Shown here: positions 1-5,201 of the stretch, piece by piece | Numbering within the stretch: the first letter of the stretch is position 1 | Layout of the letters: the number at the start of each line of letters is the position of its first letter | Assembly (NCBI GenBank): GCA_938083405.1 | Contig: CALKCV010000064.1 | Location: forward strand, 1-5,201 | Length of the DNA: 5,201 bases | Reading direction: 5' to 3' | Origin: an uncultured Microcoleaceae cyanobacterium | GTDB taxonomy: Bacteria > Cyanobacteriota > Cyanobacteriia > Cyanobacteriales > Microcoleaceae | Made by a program: the position numbers and the translations under genes | Notes under the pieces: generated by a model | Database searches by the model: none | Told to the model about the DNA's origin: nothing | What the model saw: the letters and a program-made list of their open reading frames with translations, nothing else

Positions 1-2590
1 CCAAACCCAACCAATTTTTCGCCGCCGAATCGTTGCGGTAAATTGAAACTGGGGCGAATTGATGAGTCACCAAAGCATCCAAATCTCCATCGTTATCTAA
101 ATCCGCTAAAGCTATTCCTCGGGAGTTAGTTTTTTCCGTCCAACCGACCTGGTTCGCCACGTCGATAAACCGCTTTTCTCCGTTTAGATAAACTCGGTTT
201 TGTTCGTAGGGAAAAATGCAGCGCCCCTGCAAGTCCGCCCACCTGTCCGCGTAGCCGTGAACGTCGGGATTTGTGAGGGCGATTTGCGCGTTCCAATACC
301 AATAGTCGGGGCAGGTGTTTTCCGATTTTAATTCGCTGAATTGGGGGGCGGGCAAAATGGCGTTTGGTTTAAACATATTTTCGCTTCTTAAATGGCGATC
401 GTAACTGTCGTCAACCATGCCGTTTGCTTGAACTATATCTAATTTTCCATCCCGGTCTAAATCTCCCATCGCCCCTCCCCAACCAAAGCGGTCTTCGTTT
501 AAAACGTTTAATTTCATGGCTTCGTCTTCAAAGGCTTTCGCGCCGACTTTATCGACGTTTCCTTTATTTATCCATAACAAACTGCCTTCTGCTTGCAATT
601 TATGGTGAACGTTGGAGACGTAAATATCCAGGGTTCCATTATTATCAATATCCCCCAAGGAAGCGTTCATTCCTTTATAAGTATCGCGACTTATATCTCC
701 TACTAAAGCGCCTTTGATTAACTGGAACTTTTCGCCTTTTTGGTTGAGGAATAATTCGTCCGGTCCGAAGTCGCTGGCTAAATATAAATCAGTCCAATTA
801 TCGCCGTTAAAGTCTCCCGTTCCTATATCTAAAGTCCAGCGATGTTCGCTAATTCCCAGGGCGGTAATATCTTGTTTTTCAAAGCTATTTCCTACGTTTA
901 AGTAAAACAGATTTTTGCCGCCGTTATTGGCATCGTACCAGCTACGGTGCATGAAGTCAAACATTCGGCGATCGCCCTCGTATTCGGCTGCTGGTAAGTT
1001 GAAAATATTAAACTCGGTCGGTTTTTCGTAATCGTTGAGATAGGGACTCATGGCATTACCGATTAATAAATCTAACTTGCCGTCGCGGTTCATATCGAAA
1101 GCGTTGGCGGTCAAACTAATGGTATATTCATCGATGCCTAAATCTTTGCCGATATCGACAAAATCTAACTCGCCTTTTTCGTTTAAAAGATTTTGCAGCA
1201 GTCGAGTTTTTCCGTATCCAATTGTTACTAATAAATCCTCATCGCCGTCGTTATCGCTGTCGAACCAGAGGGCACCGGAGGGCAGTCCTTCGGTGGTAGG
1301 ATTTGCGGTTAATTTTGCTAAAGCGGGGAGGGGGAAACGGGTAAATTGAAAGTTGCCTTGGTTGAGATAAAGAGAGGCGCGATCGCTCTCATCTTTCAGG
1401 GGATAAGTTAAGAAAACATCCAACAATCCATCGTTATTAGCATCGGCAACTGCCACGGCATCTCCTACGGACAAAAGCCATTTACCGACGTTTTGCATCC
1501 GGGGGTCAACTCGTTCTAAAATATCGCTTGGTTTGGCAGACATTCCCGCCGACTCTGCGCTTATTTCCACAAACTTAAAATCTGGTGTTACTGTATCTTT
1601 AGCAGAGATAAAATTCTGATAAACAAAGATGCCGCTAACTGCTATTAAACTAATTACTCCCCAACGATAGATTCCTTGGAATAAAGCGGAGATAATTTCC
1701 CGGTAATTTCGCCCTTTTTCTTCGACCAAAGTTTGCCAAGTTTCAGCGGCGATCGCCCAAACAAACCGACCTGCAAAATAAATAAAACCGGCGTAAAAGA
1801 AAGTTGATAAAGTTTCGTATTTATGCAGCAATAAATCGATCGCGACGATAATAAAGGACATCCAAACTTGCCCTTTTACGCTGGGGGGCGATGTAGCCGG
1901 GTCGGTAATCATAAAGAAGGTAAAAAGATAAAAAGCCGGCGCGGTCAAAGCTCCCATGATTAAGGTTTGCGGCGGCACGATATCTTGCATTAAATAGGCG
2001 CGAAGTCCTAATTGGATGGCATAAAATCCGAGGAAAGAAATAATTAAGGCATTGCGCTTTATTTTGAGTACAAATAATAATAAAGCGGCAGTGACGACAA
2101 ACATTACCATCGCCAGAGAACCGCCCCACTGGTAAGCGGGGGATGCGCTAATCGCGTCGTTAGCAAATAGCAAACTCATCGCGATGCCAAAGAGGGCGGG
2201 ATTGAAAACGTGACGGTTTTTAAAGGTAATGAGATATTTAGAGGAAATGGCAAAAAAGACGGGAATTATTAGCAGCCAACTTCCATGGGCGAAGTTAGTT
2301 AAAATGCTGAGGGAACATCCAGTTATGGCGCCGCTGAGAGGGAGTAATAAAGTCCGCCGTCGGAACAGCCAGTGGTAGAGCATATCTAAGCCGCTGGCGG
2401 AACTAATTATTAATAAGATTTGGGCGGGGGAACGGTTAAATCCCAGGACGGTTATTCCTAAGATTAAATAGGTAGCTAATATTCCTAATACCGCCAATCT
2501 AGGATCTGATAATTTGGGGATGCGTTCCCACTGCCAGAGTTGAGGGTTTGGTAGTTGAATTTTTGGGATTGTGAGTTGTTGAGTTGTCAT
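1..2590 (-). CDS. RnfD/NqrB-like membrane domain fused to FG-GAP/VCBS propeller and ASPIC/UnbV domain (UnbU-UnbV-like), C-terminus cut by window edge
   Basis: The frame reads from ATG at 2590 to position 2 without a stop (863 codons visible) and continues beyond the left edge. Residues 1-330 form a membrane domain of about nine or ten hydrophobic segments (for example 31-50, 56-75, 156-176, 208-228, 311-328). Two parts resemble the NQR2/RnfD/RnfE family: RHVFNP at 126-131 and TDPATSP at 229-235. After the last helix come seven acidic loops of the DxDxDGxxD type, starting near residues 383, 444, 499, 593, 647, 710 and 830 (such as DLDRDGKLD). This is the FG-GAP/VCBS pattern and fits a seven-bladed beta-propeller, probably outside the cytoplasmic membrane and calcium-binding. 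The last visible residues, KNWLGL, match the opening of ASPIC/UnbV domains. No Shine-Dalgarno sequence precedes the ATG. The substrate is unknown. Related separate proteins, UnbU and UnbV, are known from enediyne clusters. The fold assignment is firm; the function is open. Confidence 0.88.
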   Translation of the reverse strand, partial: MTTQQLTIPKIQLPNPQLWQWERIPKLSDPRLAVLGILATYLILGITVLGFNRSPAQILLIISSASGLDMLYHWLFRRRTLLLPLSGAITGCSLSILTNFAHGSWLLIIPVFFAISSKYLITFKNRHVFNPALFGIAMSLLFANDAISASPAYQWGGSLAMVMFVVTAALLLFVLKIKRNALIISFLGFYAIQLGLRAYLMQDIVPPQTLIMGALTAPAFYLFTFFMITDPATSPPSVKGQVWMSFIIVAIDLLLHKYETLSTFFYAGFIYFAGRFVWAIAAETWQTLVEEKGRNYREIISALFQGIYRWGVISLIAVSGIFVYQNFISAKDTVTPDFKFVEISAESAGMSAKPSDILERVDPRMQNVGKWLLSVGDAVAVADANNDGLLDVFLTYPLKDESDRASLYLNQGNFQFTRFPLPALAKLTANPTTEGLPSGALWFDSDNDGDEDLLVTIGYGKTRLLQNLLNEKGELDFVDIGKDLGIDEYTISLTANAFDMNRDGKLDLLIGNAMSPYLNDYEKPTEFNIFNLPAAEYEGDRRMFDFMHRSWYDANNGGKNLFYLNVGNSFEKQDITALGISEHRWTLDIGTGDFNGDNWTDLYLASDFGPDELFLNQKGEKFQLIKGALVGDISRDTYKGMNASLGDIDNNGTLDIYVSNVHHKLQAEGSLLWINKGNVDKVGAKAFEDEAMKLNVLNEDRFGWGGAMGDLDRDGKLDIVQANGMVDDSYDRHLRSENMFKPNAILPAPQFSELKSENTCPDYWYWNAQIALTNPDVHGYADRWADLQGRCIFPYEQNRVYLNGEKRFIDVANQVGWTEKTNSRGIALADLDNDGDLDALVTHQFAPVSIYRNDSAAKNWLGL

Positions 2591-2616
2591 GTTTTTTGTT
2601 GTTATTAAAGTTCGCT

Positions 2617-2677
2617 GTAGAACAGGCATCTTGCCTGTTCCAAGGAGGATGGGAAACAGGCAAGATGCCTGTCCTAC
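2617..2677. repeat. Large imperfect inverted repeat (dispersed cyanobacterial hairpin element)
   Basis: The left arm 2617-2641 and the right arm 2652-2677 are reverse complements apart from one substitution and one inserted base, around a 10-base loop. Each arm is itself a small hairpin: ACAGGCA-TCT-TGCCTGT on the left and its counterpart on the right. The element can therefore fold as one long stem or as a cruciform-like pair of short stems. It fills most of the gap between the Uma2 stop and the start of the fusion gene. Neither side has a T-tract, so an intrinsic terminator is unlikely. The GGACAGGCATCTTGCCTGT core is familiar from intergenic repeats in many cyanobacterial genomes (from memory, not searched). 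It could instead be a processing or stabilising element in a Uma2-fusion transcript. Confidence 0.85.
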
Positions 2678-2690
2678 GGCAATTATGGCT

Positions 2691-3458
2691 TTATTCGCTA
2701 TCGGGGTCTATACCGAGTTCCCGCAACCGTTCGGCCAAGCGATCGGCGCGATCGCGTTCTTCCTGGGCCAGTTCCCGTTCCCGTTGGGCCTGCAATTGTG
2801 CCTGTTGGGCCTGCAATTGTGCCTGTTGGGTCTGTTGTCGTTCTTGTTGGACCTGCAATTGTTCCTGTATCGCCGCTTCTTGGGGAGTCGGTACGAGTTG
2901 ACCTTTGGGAGTAAAGTAACGCAATTTACCTCCATCTACTCCCAAGTACAACTCTAATTCCTCACTCCAACGCCACCCTCGGTTATTCGGTTGAATTTCT
3001 CGATACTGATTATTTTTCAATCGAAATCCTTGAAATTCAAGAGTTTCGGGGTCGAACCAAAAATATTCTGGGGTGCGGAAAATGTCTTGGTATAATTCTT
3101 TTTTGAAATGGCGATCGCAATTAGCAGTTTCTTCCGATAATAACTCGATAATTAAATTTGGATACTTGCCATCTTCCTCCCAAACGACCCAAGACTTCCG
3201 AGGTCGCTTCCGAACCTGTTTGACCAGGAAAAATTCGGGACTGCGAAAGTCGCGATCGCGCAAATATCGCCGACAAAAATAAACGCTCAGAGTCGCGCCG
3301 ATAAAATAATCGCTCCTGTCGCGCCACAACCATTCCAGACACATCACCAACAAGGCCAACTGCGTGTAGTGCGAGGAGCTTTCCATTTCTGGTTCCTCGC
3401 TTTCTAGTTGAGTGGCATCCGGCATTATTGCCTCTAATTGTCGGGCAGTTAAAACCAT
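2691..3458 (-). CDS. Uma2 family (DUF820) putative endonuclease with glutamine-rich coiled-coil tail
   Basis: The protein has 255 residues and is complete, from ATG at 3458 to TAA at 2691. An AAAGGTGAGG ribosome site (3463-3472) lies just upstream and supports this start. Residues 30-175 carry the Uma2/DUF820 core, a predicted PD-(D/E)XK nuclease fold: SPEFFLV (73-79), SWVVWEE (89-95), YPNLIIELLS (99-108), a downstream lysine pair at 119-120, and TPEYFWFDP (129-137). Most relatives have Asp at the position of Glu75, so the metal site may be altered, conservatively. From about 194 the tail is a Gln/Glu/Arg-rich coiled coil with QAQLQAQ heptads. It ends in RLRELGIDPDSE, a terminus typical of cyanobacterial members. 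Such genes are numerous in cyanobacteria, and their substrate and biological role are not established. The family call is confident; nuclease activity is inference. Confidence 0.9.
   Translation of the reverse strand: MVLTARQLEAIMPDATQLESEEPEMESSSHYTQLALLVMCLEWLWRDRSDYFIGATLSVYFCRRYLRDRDFRSPEFFLVKQVRKRPRKSWVVWEEDGKYPNLIIELLSEETANCDRHFKKELYQDIFRTPEYFWFDPETLEFQGFRLKNNQYREIQPNNRGWRWSEELELYLGVDGGKLRYFTPKGQLVPTPQEAAIQEQLQVQQERQQTQQAQLQAQQAQLQAQRERELAQEERDRADRLAERLRELGIDPDSE
2783..2866 (-). repeat. 21-bp tandem repeat encoding coiled-coil heptads
   Basis: Four 21-bp units lie in frame inside the Uma2 gene, beginning at 2783, 2804, 2825 and 2846. The stretch 2783-2830 is a perfect period-21 repeat (unit core CCTGCAATTGTGCCTGTTG on the plus strand). 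The third unit is diverged and the fourth is partly conserved. One unit encodes exactly seven residues (QAQLQAQ type), so gain or loss of a unit lengthens or shortens the coiled coil by two helical turns without shifting the frame. Confidence 0.85.
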
Positions 3459-3462
3459 TGGG

Positions 3463-3472
3463 CCTCACCTTT
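3463..3472 (-). promoter_or_regulatory. Ribosome binding site of the Uma2 gene
   Basis: On the minus strand the sequence reads AAAGGTGAGG, ending four bases before the ATG at 3458. It is complementary to the 16S anti-Shine-Dalgarno end over AGGTGA. This decides for the ATG at 3458 as the start. The fusion gene downstream has no comparable site. Confidence 0.7.
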
Positions 3473-3494
3473 GTTAATTAATAGGTCTGGTTCG

Positions 3495-3503
3495 ATTATA
3501 GCA
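3495..3503 (-). promoter_or_regulatory. Extended -10 promoter of the Uma2 gene
   Basis: The minus strand reads TGCTATAAT, a perfect TATAAT hexamer (3495-3500) with the TGn extension. No good -35 box is present: the best candidate, TTACGA at 3517-3522 with a 16-base spacer, matches TTGACA at only three positions. This is common when an extended -10 is present. Transcription would start near 3488, giving a leader of about 30 bases that contains the ribosome site. The same transcript could run on into the fusion gene. Confidence 0.65.
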
Positions 3504-3523
3504 TGGGCTTTAAGGATCGTAAG

Positions 3524-3556
3524 TAATTAATAATTAATAATTAATAATTAATAATT
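3524..3556. repeat. TAATTAA heptanucleotide tandem array (STRR type)
   Basis: Four exact copies of TAATTAA (3524-3551) are followed by a partial fifth copy (TAATT, 3552-3556). A related TTAATTAATA lies at 3474-3483, on the other side of the promoter. Short tandem heptamers are a known class of cyanobacterial repeats. The array sits directly upstream of the -35 region of the Uma2 promoter, where it would act as an A+T-rich, possibly length-variable upstream element. That role is inference. Confidence 0.85.
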
Positions 3557-3659
3557 GTCGGACGTTCATGGGTGCCGAATAAGCGTTAATACAAGCGCCA
3601 TCCGCAGGGGAATTTTTGAACGAAAATGCTGCATGCACGACTACTTAGCGATCGCTGAA

Positions 3660-3732
3660 GCGATTACTACGAACAAATCGCGAAGAGCGATTTCAAACAA
3701 CTTTAATATAAATCGCTCTTCGCGATTACTAC
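3660..3732. repeat. 11-bp direct repeat GCGATTACTAC bracketing the hairpin
   Basis: GCGATTACTAC occurs at 3660-3670 and again at 3722-3732. The first copy lies just outside the left arm of the 18-bp inverted repeat, and the second overlaps the outer end of the right arm. Direct repeats around an inverted repeat can mark a small inserted element or a duplication. No transposase is present, and the overlap argues against a simple target-site duplication. Confidence 0.6.
3676..3727 (-). terminator. Perfect 18-bp stem-loop after the mocR-type gene, probable terminator
   Basis: AATCGCGAAGAGCGATTT (3676-3693) and its exact reverse complement (3710-3727) enclose a 16-base A+T-rich loop. The hairpin begins 13 bases past the TAA stop of the mocR-type gene. 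Read on the minus strand, the stem is followed by only a weak U-rich run (UUUGUU, partly within the stem). It could terminate the mocR-type transcript or protect its 3' end. The long stem and large loop are also compatible with a dispersed repeat element that happens to lie here. Confidence 0.5.
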
Positions 3733-3740
3733 AAGCATTG

Positions 3741-5201
3741 TTACCCTCCGTTCAAAATCAACATTGCTAACTGTCTTTTTATCATAAGCCCCAGAATTTT
3801 CATCGCCTCTTCAATTTCTTCCGACCACGGCAAACCGCTATTGAGACGAAAACAATTCGCATAACCCCCAGAGGGCGAAAACATAGAACCGGGCGCTATA
3901 CTAATATTCTGCTGGCAAGCTTCCTTATAAAGTTGCATGGAATCAAAACCCAAGGGCAATTCCACCCACAATACATGACCGCCACTGGGTCGCGTTACTT
4001 TAGTTTCGGCAGGAAAGTAATCGCAAATTGCTTGGATCGTCCGCATGGTTTGTTGCTGGTAAGCGCGCCGCAGGTGTCGCAAGTGCCGATCGCATCCGCC
4101 GTTGGCCAGGAAAGCGGCGATCGCTAACTGGGGCACGGTTGCCGTACTTAAGTTGGTGGAAAATTTCAACTGTTCGACTTGTTGGAGGTGGCGACCGGGA
4201 ATTGCCCAACCCACTCGCAAACCGGGAGATAAGGTTTTGCTGAAAGACGAAGAATATAACACTAACCCTTCGCGATCGAATGCTTTAATCGCTTTGGGAC
4301 GACTTTCTCCTTCAAAATATAACTCCCCATAGACATCATCTTCTATTAAGGGGATTTGATATTTGGCAAGCAATTCTGCGAGTTCTTGTTTTTTGCAATC
4401 GTTCATGCAGCTACCTAAAGGGTTGCTAAAGTTGGAAACGATCGCGACCGCATTTACTTTTCCTCCTTCGAGGGCTTTTTCTAAATGGTCTAAAGACATA
4501 CCGTCTCGCGGATGGGTGGGAAGTTCTAAAGCTTTTAATTGTAGGGATTGGAAAATTTCTAATAACCCGTAGTAGGTCGGAGACTCGATCGCTATGGTGT
4601 CTCCTGGTTTGGCGATCGCCCGCAAGGATAAATAAATCCCTTCGCAAGTGCCGTTAGTAATTATCATCTCGTCGGGAGTCACGGAACAACCTGCCTCCAT
4701 CATCCGCCGGGCAATTTCGTGTCTGAGGGGCTCGCAACCGGGAAGGGGGGTATAGGAATGGGACTCGATGGGGCGATCGCGCAACACTTGTCCGATTAAA
4801 CGATTTAACGGCCCTATGGGAAAAAGTTCTACTGCTGCTACGGCAGCACCTAATTTTATTGTTTTTGGATTTCTCAAAGCGGCATTAATTCGCAATGCTA
4901 AAGAAGCATCCACCAGGGAAATCTTTTTCGGCGGCCGGGACTGATTTGGTTCGTCCCGGTGAGAGACGAAAGGCTGTTTTACATAATAACCAGATTGAGG
5001 TCTTACTTCTATTAAACCTCGGTCTTCGAGAACCCGATATGCTTCTAATACTGTGGAAATGCTGACTGACATTTGATTGTGCAATTTCCTCACGGAAGGG
5101 AGGCGATCGCCCGGCTGCAATGTCTCTTCTTCTATTAATAATTCGATGCGGTTGGCGACTTCTTCGTAAAGGTTTTTTCCTGGGGCTTTTTGGATGGGGG
5201 T
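3741..5201 (-). CDS. MocR-type GntR/aminotransferase-fold transcriptional regulator, N-terminus cut by window edge
   Basis: The frame is open from the right edge to TAA at 3741 (486 residues visible); only a short N-terminal piece is missing. Visible residues 11-74 are a GntR winged helix: LYEEVANRI, then RLPSVRKL, the recognition region SISTVLEAYRVLEDRGLI, and the wing SGYYV. A proline- and lysine-containing linker (about 75-100) leads to a full class I aminotransferase fold. Its PLP-site residues are intact: Asn260-Pro261 in NFSNPLG, Asp288 and Tyr291 in EDDVY, Lys322 in SFSKTLSPGLRVGW for the Schiff base, and Arg452 in CFRLNSG for the carboxylate. GGCDRHLRHLR is also typical of the family. 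MocR proteins usually bind DNA in response to PLP or an amino-acid-like ligand and often regulate a neighbouring divergent gene, which would lie beyond the right edge. The target is unknown. An enzyme retaining aminotransferase activity is the alternative. Confidence 0.92.
   Translation of the reverse strand, partial: TPIQKAPGKNLYEEVANRIELLIEEETLQPGDRLPSVRKLHNQMSVSISTVLEAYRVLEDRGLIEVRPQSGYYVKQPFVSHRDEPNQSRPPKKISLVDASLALRINAALRNPKTIKLGAAVAAVELFPIGPLNRLIGQVLRDRPIESHSYTPLPGCEPLRHEIARRMMEAGCSVTPDEMIITNGTCEGIYLSLRAIAKPGDTIAIESPTYYGLLEIFQSLQLKALELPTHPRDGMSLDHLEKALEGGKVNAVAIVSNFSNPLGSCMNDCKKQELAELLAKYQIPLIEDDVYGELYFEGESRPKAIKAFDREGLVLYSSSFSKTLSPGLRVGWAIPGRHLQQVEQLKFSTNLSTATVPQLAIAAFLANGGCDRHLRHLRRAYQQQTMRTIQAICDYFPAETKVTRPSGGHVLWVELPLGFDSMQLYKEACQQNISIAPGSMFSPSGGYANCFRLNSGLPWSEEIEEAMKILGLMIKRQLAMLILNGG

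Noticed and set aside
424..1349. Plus-strand open frames of 97, 63 and 99 codons.
   Set aside because: They lie antisense to the continuous minus-strand fusion gene, have low-complexity compositions and no recognisable motif; they are shadows of its coding constraint.
1821..2129. Minus-strand open frame of 102 codons inside the membrane domain.
   Set aside because: It is out of frame with the longer gene, which has clear family motifs across the same stretch.
1..2590. Two separate genes (membrane protein and FG-GAP protein) with a missed stop between them.
   Set aside because: Reading codon by codon across residues 330-383 shows no stop and a linking helix at 311-328 that leads directly into the first FG-GAP repeat.
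2617..2677. Intrinsic terminator of the Uma2 gene.
   Set aside because: The stem is strong, but neither side is followed by a T-tract; it fits a dispersed repeat better.
2783..2866. CRISPR-like reading of the regularly spaced repeats.
   Set aside because: The units are directly abutting 21-bp coding repeats without spacers.
2584..2957. Two overlapping plus-strand frames of 105 and 122 codons starting near 2584-2589.
   Set aside because: Their first part is a translation of the hairpin repeat (GILPVP, RQDACPT, a common spurious peptide) and the rest is antisense to the Uma2 coiled-coil tail.
3121..3468. Minus-strand 115-codon frame overlapping the Uma2 start.
   Set aside because: It is a shadow of the Uma2 gene in another frame; the ribosome site and family motifs favour the frame starting at 3458.
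3555..3770. Possible small plus-strand gene (71 codons, TTG start) in the intergenic region.
   Set aside because: No ATG or ribosome site, it crosses the inverted repeat and the end of the mocR-type gene, and has no family resemblance.
5118..5120. TTG as the start of the MocR-type protein.
   Set aside because: The frame stays open to the right edge and the added residues (LYEEVANRIELLIEEE) complete helix 1 of the GntR domain, so the true start lies outside the window.

Overview
The window looks like a chromosomal segment of a cyanobacterium, probably a filamentous one. The highly iterated palindrome GCGATCGC (HIP1) occurs 11 times in 5.2 kb. There is also a heptanucleotide tandem repeat of the STRR type, a dispersed 'ACAGGCATCTTGCCTGT' hairpin repeat, and a Uma2/DUF820 gene, a family greatly expanded in cyanobacteria. 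The genus cannot be fixed from this sequence.

All three genes lie on the minus strand, and two run off the window. From right to left: (1) positions 5201-3741 hold a MocR-type protein, a GntR winged helix fused to a class I aminotransferase fold. Its first residues lie beyond the right edge. (2) An intergenic stretch of 282 bp (3459-3740) holds a perfect 18-bp stem-loop just after the mocR-type stop, an 11-bp direct repeat, a TAATTAA heptamer array, and a strong extended -10 promoter with a Shine-Dalgarno sequence for the next gene. Nothing coding was seen there. (3) Positions 3458-2691 hold a Uma2-family (DUF820) putative nuclease with a glutamine-rich coiled-coil tail built from a 21-bp repeat. 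(4) A 100-bp gap holds a large hairpin repeat. (5) Positions 2590-1 hold one uninterrupted reading frame of at least 863 codons, cut by the left edge. It encodes an RnfD/NqrB-like multi-spanning membrane domain, then seven calcium-type FG-GAP/VCBS repeats, then the opening residues of an ASPIC/UnbV domain.

The most interesting object is this long membrane-propeller protein. Its two halves resemble UnbU (integral membrane) and UnbV (secreted, ASPIC/UnbV), which occur as separate conserved proteins in actinobacterial enediyne gene clusters. Here they appear as one polypeptide, with no enediyne synthase gene in view. The Uma2 gene and the fusion gene could share a transcript, because no convincing terminator or separate promoter lies between them, but nothing in the sequence ties their functions together. 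The MocR-type gene appears to be its own unit, ending at the 18-bp hairpin.
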